Source: an uncultured bacterium (lineage in GTDB: Bacteria > Myxococcota_A > Polyangia > Polyangiales > Houyiibacteriaceae). From it: a DNA stretch of 40,097 nt. Shown here one piece after another: positions 1 to 8,151 of this stretch; positions within the stretch are counted from its first letter, which is position 1, and every line of letters starts with the position of its first letter. The stretch is from contig CALJDU010000018.1 in the NCBI GenBank assembly GCA_938024995.1, forward strand, positions 1 to 40,097, in the 5' to 3' direction. The notes under the pieces are model-generated. The model was given only the letters and a program-made list of their open reading frames with translations, searched no databases and was not told the origin of the DNA. The position numbers and the translations under genes were made by a program.

Positions 1-121
1 TCAGCCCGCGGCTGCATTCCACGCTTCCTCCAGACGGTCGGTCGCCCTTCCGCCCTTGCGCTTCCTTTCCTTCGAGTTGGACTTCTTAGGAGAGGACTTT
101 CACCTCCAAGTCAGCGCCCAT
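1..121 (-). other. possible small basic ORF pair downstream of ftsZ
   Basis: After the ftsZ terminator, a short minus-strand frame opens with ATG at 121 (MGADLEVKVLS) and stops with TAA at 86-88. A second frame, open from 99 to the TGA at 1-3, encodes 32 residues: very basic first (KKSNSKERKRKGG), then helix-like (TDRLEEAWNAAAG). This second frame has no ATG, GTG or TTG start. Skipping one base at the AAA after the GTG codon would join the two into about 39 residues. A strong GGAGGTG Shine-Dalgarno-like string sits at the junction. It may be a frameshifted small gene, a programmed +1 shift, or no gene. I do not recognise a family. Confidence 0.25.
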
Positions 122-136
122 GCTGGGCGCACAACG

Positions 137-163
137 AAAAAGAGCGAGGGCTCAGCCTCGCTC
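137..163 (-). terminator. Rho-independent terminator of ftsZ
   Basis: An 8-bp perfect stem (GAGCGAGG/CCTCGCTC, 142-163) with a 6-nt loop is followed on the minus strand by a run of five T (141-137). It lies about 23 nt past the ftsZ stop codon and would end ftsZ transcription. Confidence 0.8.
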
Positions 164-185
164 CCTTTCCGTTTCGGAACCCGCT

Positions 186-1412
186 CTACTCGGCGCCGCG
201 CTGACCGCGTCGGAGGTAGGCTGGAATGTCGAGGACCGCTTCGTCGTGAAGCGCGCTCGCGCCGAACGCACGGCTGCCGGAGGCCGAGGGGACCGTCGCG
301 ACAGAGACCTCTCGCGGCTCGCGTCGCGTAGAGCGGACCTGCTCGCGCGCGGTGGCCGCTCGGGCGCCGCGCTGGGCGGCGAGCGGGAGACGTGACTGCC
401 GCGGAGCGACCTCGCGCTGAACCTGCTCCTGCGCCTGGGCGTGAGACTGCTCTTCGAAGCCGGTCGCGATCACGGTGACCTTCACGCCGTCCGACATGTC
501 GGGCTCCGTGACGAGACCAAAGATGATCTCGGCATCTTCGTGGGCCGCCTGCTGAATCACGCTCGCGGCTTCGTTGATCTCGCGAAGACGAATATCCGGA
601 CCCGCGGTGAAGTTGATCAGGATGCCGGTCGCGCCTTCGACGCTGATGTTGTCGAGGAGCGGCGAGCTAATCGCGAGCTCCGCGGCCTCCAGCGCGCGGT
701 GCTGACCCTTGGCGTAGCCGGTGCCCATCAAGGCGCGCCCGGTGCTGCTCATGATCGTGCGCACGTCCGCGAAGTCGACGTTGATCATACCGCTGGTCAT
801 GATCAAATCGCTGATGCCCTGGACGGCCTGCAAGAGGACGTCGTCGGCGCGGTGAAACGCTTCGAGCATCGAGATGTCGTCGTCGCCAAGCGCGAGCAAC
901 TTCTCGTTCGGGATCGTGATGATGGAGTCAACGGCGTCGGTCAGCTCCTGGACACCGTACGAAGCGTGCTTGTTGCGCCTACGGCCTTCGAAGCCAAACG
1001 GCTTGGTCACGACGCCGACGGTGAGCGCGCCCTGATCCCGCGCGACCTGCGCGATGATCGGCGCCGCGCCGGTACCGGTGCCGCCGCCCATACCCGCGGT
1101 CACGAAGACCATGTCGGCGCCCTCGAGGACCTCGACCAAGCGCTGCACATCTTCCAGCGCGGACTTGCGCCCGACCTCCGGGTTTCCGCCCGCGCCGAGA
1201 CCCTTCGTGAGCTGGGGCCCGAGCTGGATCCGCGTCGGCGCGAGGCTCTGCTCAAGCGCCTGCGCATCGGTGTTCGCGGCGATGAACTCAACGCCCTCGA
1301 GACCGCTCTGGATCATCGTGTTGAGCGCGTTTCCGCCGCTGCCACCGACGCCGACTACTTTGATGCGCGCGTGAAGATCCACGTCGTCCGCGAACTCGAT
1401 CGAGATACCCAT
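186..1412 (-). CDS. ftsZ: cell division protein FtsZ
   Basis: Tubulin-like GTPase that polymerises into the cytokinetic Z-ring. The tubulin signature GGGTGTG lies at residues 109-115 and the T7 synergy loop NVDFADV at 211-217. A disordered Arg/Ala/Gln-rich linker spans about 320-390, and the conserved C-terminal peptide (LDIPAYLRR, about 394-402) that binds FtsA is present. The start chosen gives 408 aa and has GGAGG five bases upstream; a longer frame to 1457 adds 15 residues but lacks that site. ftsA lies 130 bp upstream. A candidate promoter and inverted repeat occupy the gap and a terminator follows the gene, so ftsZ is probably its own transcription unit, perhaps with read-through from ftsA. 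Family assignment is certain. Confidence 0.98.
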   Translation of the reverse strand: MGISIEFADDVDLHARIKVVGVGGSGGNALNTMIQSGLEGVEFIAANTDAQALEQSLAPTRIQLGPQLTKGLGAGGNPEVGRKSALEDVQRLVEVLEGADMVFVTAGMGGGTGTGAAPIIAQVARDQGALTVGVVTKPFGFEGRRRNKHASYGVQELTDAVDSIITIPNEKLLALGDDDISMLEAFHRADDVLLQAVQGISDLIMTSGMINVDFADVRTIMSSTGRALMGTGYAKGQHRALEAAELAISSPLLDNISVEGATGILINFTAGPDIRLREINEAASVIQQAAHEDAEIIFGLVTEPDMSDGVKVTVIATGFEEQSHAQAQEQVQREVAPRQSRLPLAAQRGARAATAREQVRSTRREPREVSVATVPSASGSRAFGASALHDEAVLDIPAYLRRGQRGAE

Positions 1413-1453
1413 GATTCCTCCAAGGGGACTGCTTCCCCGTTGCTCACTTGAGG

Positions 1454-1479
1454 TCACGCGCGATTCGCCCCGCGCGTGA
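1454..1479. promoter_or_regulatory. inverted repeat in the ftsZ leader
   Basis: Two perfect 9-bp arms, TCACGCGCG (1454-1462) and CGCGCGTGA (1471-1479), flank an 8-nt spacer. The repeat lies between the candidate ftsZ -10 box and the ftsZ ribosome-binding site. It could be an operator just downstream of the transcription start or an RNA hairpin in the leader. The DNA symmetry is certain; the function is inferred. Confidence 0.5.
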
Positions 1480-1488
1480 AATGAACTT

Positions 1489-1516
1489 CTTGTATGTGTT
1501 GCTAGCTAAGAGACAA
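1489..1516 (-). promoter_or_regulatory. candidate ftsZ promoter
   Basis: On the minus strand, TTGTCT (1516-1511, 4 of 6 to the sigma70 -35 consensus) and TACAAG (1494-1489, 4 of 6 to the -10) are spaced 16 bp. The predicted start is near 1482, giving a leader of about 70 nt that holds the inverted repeat. This is a by-eye match only. Confidence 0.35.
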
Positions 1517-1542
1517 ACGAAAGGGAGTGACCGCGTGCGCGA

Positions 1543-2784
1543 TCAGAAAACTTCGCGGAACCACTGCCCGATGCGGGTTCCGATTCCGCCGACGCGGCGG
1601 ATCTCTGACGACTCGACTTCTTCTTCGTCGTCGTAGGGGGCGTAGCTCAGGTCCGCTGCGCCGTGCTTCACGAGGCCCACGCCGGTCGCGTAGGACGGGC
1701 TGCGGACCACATCGATCAAACCGCCCACACCGGTCGGCGCGCCGCGGCGAACCGGGAGGCCGAGGACCGCTTCCGCGAGCTCGGGCGTTCCGTCGAGCAA
1801 GGTCGTGCCGCCCGTGATGACCGCGCCAGAGGCGAGCATGTCAACGTAACCGGTCTCCTGGATGACGTGCCGGCAGGCCTGGAAAATCTCTTCAGCGCGC
1901 GGCTCGATGATGTCACAGAGAACGTGACGCTCGAGGACGCGAGGGGGACGGCCGCCGACCGAGGGGACCTCGATCGTCTCGTCGTGGTCGACCATCGCGG
2001 TCGCCGCGCAGCCGTACTTGATCTTGATGCGCTCGGCCTCCGCCATCGGGGTCCGGAGACCGGTCGCGATGTCGTTGGTGAGGTTGAGCCCGCCGATCGG
2101 GATGACGCTCGTGTGAACGACCGCGCCGTCCGCGTAGATGATGATGTCCGTGGTGCCGCCGCCGATGTCGATCAGCGCGACGCCGATCTCTTTCTCGTCT
2201 TCCGAGAGGACCGAAGCGGCGCTCGCGAGCGGCTGAAGAACCACCTCTGCGACGTAGAGGCCACAGCGCTCGGCGCACTTGATGATGTTGGCGACGCTCG
2301 TGGTCGCGGCGGTGACCATGTGCACGCGCGCTTCGAGGCGCACGCCGCTCATGCCGACCGGCTCTTTGATGCCGTCCTGGTCATCCACGATGTACTCCTG
2401 CGGGAGCACGTGAAGCACCTGGCGATCACCGGGGAGCGGGACCGCTTTCGCTTGGTCGAGCACGCGGTCAACGTCGTCGTGCGTGACCTCGCGGCTCTGA
2501 ATCGCGGCGACGCCGTCCTTGTTCATGCCGCGGACATGGCTGCCCGCGATACCGGCGTAGACCGTGTTGATCTCGACGCCCGCCATCGTCTCGGCTTGTT
2601 CGACCGCGGCTTTGATGGCCTGAACGGTCGACTCGATGTTGACGACGACGCCCTTTTTGAGCCCCTTGGCCGGCACGGAGCCGACACCGATGATGTCGAT
2701 GCCGTCGTCGGTCACCTCACCAACGATGGCGCACACCTTCGTGGTTCCAAGATCGAGCCCTGCGATGATTTCGTTTTCGGCCAT
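1543..2784 (-). CDS. ftsA: cell division protein FtsA
   Basis: Actin-fold ATPase that tethers FtsZ filaments to the inner membrane and recruits late divisome proteins. The 413-aa product shows the phosphate-1 loop (GLDLGTTK, residues 9-16), the phosphate-2 motif (DIGGGTTD, about 205-212) and the C-terminal amphipathic membrane-targeting helix (IGTRIGQWFREVF at the extreme end). A DEEEVESSE linker precedes that helix. The start MAENEII has AGGA eight bases upstream; the frame runs 21 codons further upstream but without family-like sequence. It is separated from ftsQ by 277 bp that include a terminator, so it probably has its own promoter. Function is certain from the motifs. Confidence 0.97.
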   Translation of the reverse strand: MAENEIIAGLDLGTTKVCAIVGEVTDDGIDIIGVGSVPAKGLKKGVVVNIESTVQAIKAAVEQAETMAGVEINTVYAGIAGSHVRGMNKDGVAAIQSREVTHDDVDRVLDQAKAVPLPGDRQVLHVLPQEYIVDDQDGIKEPVGMSGVRLEARVHMVTAATTSVANIIKCAERCGLYVAEVVLQPLASAASVLSEDEKEIGVALIDIGGGTTDIIIYADGAVVHTSVIPIGGLNLTNDIATGLRTPMAEAERIKIKYGCAATAMVDHDETIEVPSVGGRPPRVLERHVLCDIIEPRAEEIFQACRHVIQETGYVDMLASGAVITGGTTLLDGTPELAEAVLGLPVRRGAPTGVGGLIDVVRSPSYATGVGLVKHGAADLSYAPYDDEEEVESSEIRRVGGIGTRIGQWFREVF

Positions 2785-2959
2785 GGTTCGCGTCCTACTC
2801 AACGCATACACAACCCCAGATCGCGGCACCAACTTTCTGCGAAGCATTTTTCACCATGGCGTCTCAAGAGGACGCGTCGCGCCGCGCGGCGCACCTCCGC
2901 GACGCGCGTTTCCCCATTCCACAAAGGCGCTTACGCGAAACGGATCAGGCGTGACGCGT

Positions 2960-2984
2960 AAAAACAAAAACGCGGATTCGCGTT
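2960..2984 (-). terminator. terminator between ftsQ and ftsA
   Basis: On the minus strand, a 6-bp stem (AACGCG/CGCGTT, 4-nt loop, 2984-2969) runs into T-rich sequence (TTTTT, G, TTTTT; 2970-2960). It lies about 80 nt after the ftsQ stop. The rest of the 2785-3061 gap shows no ORF that I trust and no clear promoter, although ftsA presumably starts there. Confidence 0.6.
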
Positions 2985-3061
2985 CCCGCGAGGTGATGAA
3001 AACGAATTCGATTCGACCACGCTCCACGCTCCGCGCCTGACGAGCACGCGAGCAGGTGACG

Positions 3062-3994
3062 CTACTCGCGGAGCCGGACCGTGACGCGGTCGGGGCGTCG
3101 CTCGTTGTCGAGGTAGACGTAGTGCGCACGCGACTCTTGCTCGCGGAGCCGGTCCAAAATGCGGCGGAGCTTGCGGAGCTTTCCGCGGAAGGGCGCCTGC
3201 CCGAGCCGGACGTGTGTGGCGTCGTCGCCCACGTACACGCCAACGGAGTCATCCGCGTCAAAGTGAATTTCGCCGATGGGCTCCCGTCGCCAGAGGCCCG
3301 CACCGCGGTAGTCATGCATCAACGCGACGACGTCGAGGAGCAACGAGGTTCGGTACGCACGGTCTCGCGCGAAGCGCGCGCGGTCGACCCCGGTGACGAC
3401 CGGGAGGTCTGCGGGATCATCGAGCGCCACCTGTTTGAACAAGGTGCCGTCTTCGCCAACCAAGTAGAGCGCTTCAAGCGCGAGAAGCGCGACCGGTCGA
3501 CGCGTCCGAACGGTGATCGAGTAGGTGCCCGGCAAGCGACGAGAGACATGTGCGGACGCGATCCACGGGTGCCGTTCAAGCCGCGCTTGGGCGTCTTCAG
3601 GGGGTACCTCGAAGGCGTTCTGCCCGACCGCCAAACCGGCCGCGGTGATGAGCGCTTCTTCAGAGACACCTTCGCTCGCGAGTGACTCCGCGCCCTCGAC
3701 CTCGATCTCCGTGATCGCGAAGGCAGGGGACGTGCGCACGTACTCTTCTGTGAGCTGCGCGATCGCGATCGAGCCGACCAGAATCGCGGCTGCAGACGCG
3801 AGCTTGGCGACCAGGACGACCGGTCGACGGAGGGTCTCGGCGATGCCCGACACGCGCGTTTTTACCCTTGAAACAAGGGAGATACGCGGCTGGTCCGTTC
3901 GCTCTGCGGTCACCGCGCGGCGACGATTTCCGCCGTTCCGCGTGTCCGCCGTGGGCGCGCGCGACTTCTTGGTCTTCGTCTTAGGCCGCGCCAC
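3062..3994 (-). CDS. ftsQ: cell division protein FtsQ/DivIB
   Basis: Bitopic divisome protein that links early and late division proteins through FtsB/FtsL. The 310-aa sequence has a basic cytoplasmic N-terminus (residues 1-57, Lys/Arg-rich), one membrane helix (about 58-80) and a POTRA domain starting near 92 (ITEIEVEGAESL), followed by the FtsQ beta domain (YLVGEDGTLF and GVD motifs). Translation starts at GTG immediately after the murC stop codon (TGA-GTG, no gap), which implies translational coupling. murB and ddl, which often sit between murC and ftsQ, are absent. The product is recognised by architecture and position because the family is poorly conserved. Confidence 0.92.
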   Translation of the reverse strand: MARPKTKTKKSRAPTADTRNGGNRRRAVTAERTDQPRISLVSRVKTRVSGIAETLRRPVVLVAKLASAAAILVGSIAIAQLTEEYVRTSPAFAITEIEVEGAESLASEGVSEEALITAAGLAVGQNAFEVPPEDAQARLERHPWIASAHVSRRLPGTYSITVRTRRPVALLALEALYLVGEDGTLFKQVALDDPADLPVVTGVDRARFARDRAYRTSLLLDVVALMHDYRGAGLWRREPIGEIHFDADDSVGVYVGDDATHVRLGQAPFRGKLRKLRRILDRLREQESRAHYVYLDNERRPDRVTVRLRE

Positions 3995-5368
3995 TCATTT
4001 GCCGAGCGCCTCGAGCAACTTGGGCCCGAGGCGAGTGATGTCGCCCGCGCCCAGAGTAATCACGACATCGCCTGGCTCGACCCTTTCAAGGATCGAGGAG
4101 AGGAGTTGATCGCGGTTTTGCACGTGGGTCACGTCGCGGTGTCCGTGGGCTCTGATGGCGTCGACCAGTCGCGCCGAAGTGGCCCCTTCAATGGGTTTCT
4201 CGCCCGCCGCGTACACATCGGTCAAAAAGACGACATCCGCGCGGTTGAAGGCGCGGGTCAGTTCGTCGAAAAGATGGTGCGTCCGCGAGTACCGATGCGG
4301 CTGAAACGCGACCACGATTCGACGTCGGTAAGCCCGCACGGCGGCTTCGAGCGTCACCTGAACTTCTGTTGGGTGGTGACCGTAGTCGTCGACGACCGTG
4401 ACGCCGCCCGCGTCTCCCAAGACGGTGAAGCGACGCTGAACGCCGCCAAAGTTCGCGAGACCGCGGCGAACCTCATCGTGCGGCACCTGCAGCTCATCCG
4501 CGACCGCGACCGTCGCGAGCGCGTTCAGGACGTTGTGGATCCCCGGCATGTTCACCTTGAACTCGCCCAGCGACACGCCGCGGCGCGTGACCTCAAAGGT
4601 CGCCGCGAGACCAGAAAAGCGAGGGTTCTTTGCGCGATAGTCCGCCTGCGCGGAGAGGCCGTAGGTAGCGATGCGCTTATCGATGCGCGGAAGGATCGAC
4701 TGCACGTTGGCGTTGTCGAGGCACGCGATCACGAGACCGTAAAACGGGACCCGGTTCGCGAACGCGGCGAAGGCGTCCTTCACCGCGTCGAGGTCTCCGT
4801 AGTGATCCAGGTGCTCTGGATCGACGTTGGTGATCACCGCGAGGGTCGGCGTGAGGTGCAGAAACGATCCGTCGCTTTCGTCTGCCTCGGCGACCAGCAG
4901 GTCGCCCTTCCCGCTCGCCGCGCCGGAGCCCAGCGCGTTGAGGCGGCCACCGATGATCACGGTCGGGTCGACTCCGGCGTCGCGGAGCACGGTGGCGACG
5001 AGCGAGGTCGTGGTGGTCTTGCCATGAGAACCCGCGATCGCGATCCCGTCCTTGAGCCGCATCAGCTCGCCGAGCATCTCGGCGCGAGGGATGACCGGCA
5101 CCTGACGCGCGCGCGCACGCACGAGCTCTGGGTTGGTCGCCGGAACCGCAGAGGAAAACACCACGACGTCCGCGCTCTCCACGTGAGACGCCGCGTGTCC
5201 CACGTGAATGGTCGCGCCCTTGTCGACCAAGCGCCGCGTGTAGTCGTTCTGACGGAGATCGGAGCCCGTGATCTCAAACTTCAGGTCGAGCAGGACCTCC
5301 GCGATCCCGCTCATTCCCACGCCACCAACGCCCACAAAGTGGATCGACCGAATCCGTCCTCGAAACAT
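3995..5368 (-). CDS. murC: UDP-N-acetylmuramate--L-alanine ligase MurC
   Basis: Cytoplasmic ATP-dependent ligase that adds L-alanine to UDP-MurNAc, the first step of stem-peptide synthesis. The 457-aa length is normal. Visible are the N-terminal UDP-binding Rossmann motif ([15 protein letters not shown], from residue 10), the P-loop [10 protein letters not shown] (113-122), the metal/substrate motif EADESDGSF, the family motif [13 protein letters not shown] and the C-terminal DDYGHHPTE and FQPHRYSRT motifs. It is the first cell-wall gene of this cluster, with no murG or ftsW upstream, and is directly joined to ftsQ. AGGG lies about nine bases before the ATG. Confidence 0.98.
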   Translation of the reverse strand: MFRGRIRSIHFVGVGGVGMSGIAEVLLDLKFEITGSDLRQNDYTRRLVDKGATIHVGHAASHVESADVVVFSSAVPATNPELVRARARQVPVIPRAEMLGELMRLKDGIAIAGSHGKTTTTSLVATVLRDAGVDPTVIIGGRLNALGSGAASGKGDLLVAEADESDGSFLHLTPTLAVITNVDPEHLDHYGDLDAVKDAFAAFANRVPFYGLVIACLDNANVQSILPRIDKRIATYGLSAQADYRAKNPRFSGLAATFEVTRRGVSLGEFKVNMPGIHNVLNALATVAVADELQVPHDEVRRGLANFGGVQRRFTVLGDAGGVTVVDDYGHHPTEVQVTLEAAVRAYRRRIVVAFQPHRYSRTHHLFDELTRAFNRADVVFLTDVYAAGEKPIEGATSARLVDAIRAHGHRDVTHVQNRDQLLSSILERVEPGDVVITLGAGDITRLGPKLLEALGK

Positions 5369-5432
5369 GAGCGGACCCTACTCCACTCGTTCCACACCTC
5401 AAGGACTGAGCGAGGATGACCTAAGACGCGGG

Positions 5433-5894
5433 TCAGTCTGTGGGGAGCCCTTTACACAGCGCCATGTCGAGCTCGATGAACCCAGCAGCGACGTCAAAGC
5501 CTGCTTGCGTTCCCAGCCAGCGAAGGCCCTCGTCGAGCGTTCGCGCGAAGTAGAGAGGCTCCCGGCTGGCGAATGTCATGAGGGATAAAAAGCTCCGGAG
5601 CGTCGCCGCCCCGAAACCCACCTTCGGGTAGACAAGCGCCGTGGCGACCGACCCGCCTTCGGTCGTCTTCATGAGGTGTACGCACGCGGCGCGAAACTCC
5701 TCCGAGAAACTCAGCGAGTCCACGGTTCCCACGCAGAGCGTGACCACCTCGCCCGCCTCACGCGCTTTGAGGTGAGACTCGGCGACCAGCGTGATCTGGT
5801 CGGGCGTCACGCTCTTGGTCCAGCGACACAAAAGGAGCGGCCCGAGGACGCCGACGCCGAAGTCGTCGAGGTACTGAACTGAGGCGGTGCTCAC
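5433..5894 (-). CDS. hypothetical protein, possibly STAS/SpoIIAA-like
   Basis: A 153-aa cytoplasmic protein with no signal peptide or membrane segment. Its alternation of beta strands and helices (GPLLLCRW, then VTLCVGTVDSLSF, then a helix, then ATALVYPKVGFG, then a helix) resembles the small SpoIIAA-like/STAS fold. This is a pattern judgement, not a recognised motif. The start codon is GTG with no clear ribosome-binding site. It sits 64 bp upstream of murC on the same strand and behind the terminator of the exported-protein gene, so it may be the first gene of the murC-ftsQ transcript. Function unknown. Confidence 0.6.
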   Translation of the reverse strand: MSTASVQYLDDFGVGVLGPLLLCRWTKSVTPDQITLVAESHLKAREAGEVVTLCVGTVDSLSFSEEFRAACVHLMKTTEGGSVATALVYPKVGFGAATLRSFLSLMTFASREPLYFARTLDEGLRWLGTQAGFDVAAGFIELDMALCKGLPTD

Positions 5895-5937
5895 CTCATC
5901 AGCGTAGCGGGCGAGACCTCAGTCGGCGCGAGCCAGG

Positions 5938-5974
5938 AAAGAAAAACACCACGTGGCGGAAACCACGTGGTGTT
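5938..5974 (-). terminator. strong Rho-independent terminator
   Basis: A 12-bp perfect stem (AACACCACGTGG/CCACGTGGTGTT, 5945-5974) with a 6-nt loop is followed on the minus strand by TTTTTCTTT. It ends the MCE-EI24-exported protein transcript and insulates the murC cluster. Confidence 0.9.
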
Positions 5975-6017
5975 GCTCGCTGACGTTTTCGCCTCTCGGG
6001 GCGAAGTGCTCAGGTGG

Positions 6018-6995
6018 CTAGAGACCGCTCAGCGGATCATCGTCGATGGAGGAGCGGCCACCGTTCGCGGGCGCTGGACCCGCAGACATCTGCGATGACG
6101 CGCTCATACCGGATGCCCGGCCTCGCATGTTGCTGTCTTCGGGAGCGTCGACTCGTCGGCGGATGTTACCCGTGATGCGGTCCACCACGTCTTGGTGACC
6201 ATCCGAGGAGGCCCCCTCTTCACCTGACGTCACGGCTTCCACCAGCGCGTGCCCTCGTCGTCCACGTGCTTGCGTGTTGCGACGCAGGTTCGGGAGCTGC
6301 TCCACCGCGGACTTGCTCTCAAAGACGAGGCAGTAGAACCCGTAGAACGAGTTGTTGTCGATCGCGCGAGCGCGCGTCTGTTCGTCCTGCCACTCCAACC
6401 AGGTAAGCTCTCGTCCCCCCTCTTGGAGCGTCTGGTTCTCTACCAACCGGGCCTCACCGAAGCGGCCCTGAAGCGCGGACCCGAACTGCTCAAAGTCGGC
6501 GCCCTGGAAGACGTGGGAACCAAACGCGCGGTACCACTTCCACAACTTGTTGTTGATGAAGAAGTAGTAGTCGTCGCTGTTCGCGTTGCGCACGCGGACC
6601 ATCGCTTCGCCGTTGCCGTGGGTGAACTCATCACGAAGGAAACCTGAGTCGTGGCCCGTCGTCGTGCCGTCGAAACGGACGTAGCTCTCGCGAAGACGAC
6701 GCATCTTCACGTCGCGCTCGTGACCCAAGCGATCCTCTTCAATCGCGCCCGGCGCCTTCGCGATCCGGTCCCGATATTCTTCCCGGATCTGACGCCGGAA
6801 GTGCGTCACCAGCTTGCGCGGCGACCAGCCCCACTCGATCGGATCGAGGGCGTCCGAGAGCCCAGGGCTCATCGGCGTGGTGGGCTGTTGCTGTTGACGG
6901 GGCGCGCGTCGGCGACGGCGCTGGGCGTCGGCGACCACGGTGAACGCGGTGACCACGAAGATTGAGACCGATACCACGGCCAAGACCCGCTTCAT
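6018..6995 (-). CDS. exported protein of unknown function, Arg/Gln-rich N-terminus
   Basis: A 325-aa protein with a signal peptide (residues 1-24, MKRVLAVVSV..., cleavage after ADA) followed by a short basic and glutamine-rich stretch (QRRRRRAPRQQQQ). The middle is rich in aromatic and charged residues (DDYYFFINNKLWKWYRAFG; FGEARLVENQTL; LTWLEWQDEQTRARA), suggesting a compact domain. The last 60 residues are Ser/Gly/Met-rich and probably disordered. The start has GGAGG upstream; the frame extends 13 codons further without one. It follows the EI24 and MCE genes and precedes a strong terminator, so a role linked to envelope lipid transport is possible but only positional. Not recognised. Confidence 0.75.
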   Translation of the reverse strand: MKRVLAVVSVSIFVVTAFTVVADAQRRRRRAPRQQQQPTTPMSPGLSDALDPIEWGWSPRKLVTHFRRQIREEYRDRIAKAPGAIEEDRLGHERDVKMRRLRESYVRFDGTTTGHDSGFLRDEFTHGNGEAMVRVRNANSDDYYFFINNKLWKWYRAFGSHVFQGADFEQFGSALQGRFGEARLVENQTLQEGGRELTWLEWQDEQTRARAIDNNSFYGFYCLVFESKSAVEQLPNLRRNTQARGRRGHALVEAVTSGEEGASSDGHQDVVDRITGNIRRRVDAPEDSNMRGRASGMSASSQMSAGPAPANGGRSSIDDDPLSGL

Positions 6996-7174
6996 GACTC
7001 CTCCAAACATCGACTGGGGCTGGTGTTGAAACACATTAATCCAGGAGATTCGAGACCTTACACAACCGGCCGCGCACCCTCAAGGCGGTCTCCCAGTCGG
7101 AGAGACGGATGCCGCCGCATTGGCATTCACTCAAGACGGTGAGGTGCGCCAGGTGACATCTTCAACGGGCCTTT

Positions 7175-7202
7175 GTTCAGCGGGCTTCGGGCTGAACAGC
7201 CC
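7175..7202 (-). other. two mutually exclusive hairpins in the intergenic leader
   Basis: Between the EI24 stop and the exported-protein start (6996-7226) two hairpins share bases: GTTCAGC/GCTGAAC (7175-7181 with 7191-7197) and GGGCT/AGCCC with a 4-nt loop (7189-7202). Only one can form at a time, as in an attenuator. No T-tract follows. I see no other feature in this 231-base gap and the role is unknown. Confidence 0.3.
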
Positions 7203-7226
7203 ACTTTTGCCCGCCTCTCAGGCCTC

Positions 7227-8093
7227 TCACGCGGGTGGGCGATCGCCGAGGTTCGGATCTTCCTCTGCGGGACCTGCGAGATCGAGGAAGAGGAGCGTCC
7301 CTCCCGCCACCGCTGCGGGCATGAAAAGTAAGTTCACGAGCGGCACGAAGAGGAAGAGCCAAACGCCTGCGCCGAAGCCCATCATCGAAAGGGTGTTCTG
7401 GCGGAAGAGGCCGAGCCGGTAGTTGACGGACTTGCTCCGACGGGACGCCGGCCAGTCGATGTAGTCCACCGCGAAATAAGCGGACGTGAAGAAGAAGCCG
7501 AACACCGAGTAGACGATCTGCCCAATGCCGGGCACGACCAACGAGAGGATGAAGAGCGGCACCATGATGACCGCGTAGACGCTTAGCTTGAACAGCTCGA
7601 TCGCGATCGTGCGGAGGGTGTCGCCGATCAAACGCTGAAGCGAAAACTTCGGCCCCTTCACGCCCGTGACCAGTCGCTCGACCTCTTCCGAGAGCGCGTC
7701 GTTGAACGGCGCGGCGACGACGCTGGCGGTCGCCGCGACGACAAACGCGCCCGCGATGAACATGATGATCCCGAGCAGGACGTCGACGAACTTGTGGAGG
7801 CCGCTGACGACCTTGTCCCAGAAACCATCGCCGGGCTCGGGGGCTTCCCAGACGAGATCGAGGATAGCGGTGTGGTACTCGAGCGCGACCCACCCAACGA
7901 CCGAGAGGACCGCGAGCGTGATCAGGATGGGCACGATCCAGAACCGGACCAAGCTCGGGTGCTTGAAGTAGACGAAGACCATCCCGCGGAACGGGTAGCG
8001 AAGCCCACGGAAGAAACCGACCGTGACTTTCTTAGGCGACGTCGCGACCGCCTTGACCGCCCCTCCGACTCCGCGCGCCGCTTCCTTCAACAT
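7227..8093 (-). CDS. EI24-domain (CysZ-like) integral membrane protein
   Basis: A 288-aa polytopic inner-membrane protein of the EI24/CysZ superfamily. The signature is the amphipathic segment with VVAAPFNDALSEEVERLVTG, here about residues 122-143, between long hydrophobic segments. Strong hydrophobic stretches lie at about 50-70, 100-125, 165-205 and 235-270. Known members include CysZ (sulfate uptake) and eukaryotic EI24; nothing here points to sulfur metabolism, so the substrate is unknown. It is 58 bp downstream of the MCE gene on the same strand. A perfect 7-bp GC palindrome (8116-8135) lies in that gap. Family confident, role open. Confidence 0.85.
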   Translation of the reverse strand: MLKEAARGVGGAVKAVATSPKKVTVGFFRGLRYPFRGMVFVYFKHPSLVRFWIVPILITLAVLSVVGWVALEYHTAILDLVWEAPEPGDGFWDKVVSGLHKFVDVLLGIIMFIAGAFVVAATASVVAAPFNDALSEEVERLVTGVKGPKFSLQRLIGDTLRTIAIELFKLSVYAVIMVPLFILSLVVPGIGQIVYSVFGFFFTSAYFAVDYIDWPASRRSKSVNYRLGLFRQNTLSMMGFGAGVWLFLFVPLVNLLFMPAAVAGGTLLFLDLAGPAEEDPNLGDRPPA

Positions 8094-8151
8094 CCGCGGA
8101 GCGTAACCCTTACCCGCGCGCGTTCAAGCGCGCGCTTTCGCAACGCTCGAG

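Noticed and set aside
441..1451. Long open frame on the plus strand opposite ftsZ
   Set aside because: It is an antisense shadow of high-GC coding sequence, very rich in Arg, Asp and His, and ftsZ on the other strand is certain. The same holds for the long frames opposite ftsA, murC, the Hsp70 and gyrA.
8115..8136. GC palindrome between the MCE and EI24 genes as a terminator
   Set aside because: The stem is perfect but on the transcribed (minus) strand no T-tract follows, so termination is doubtful.
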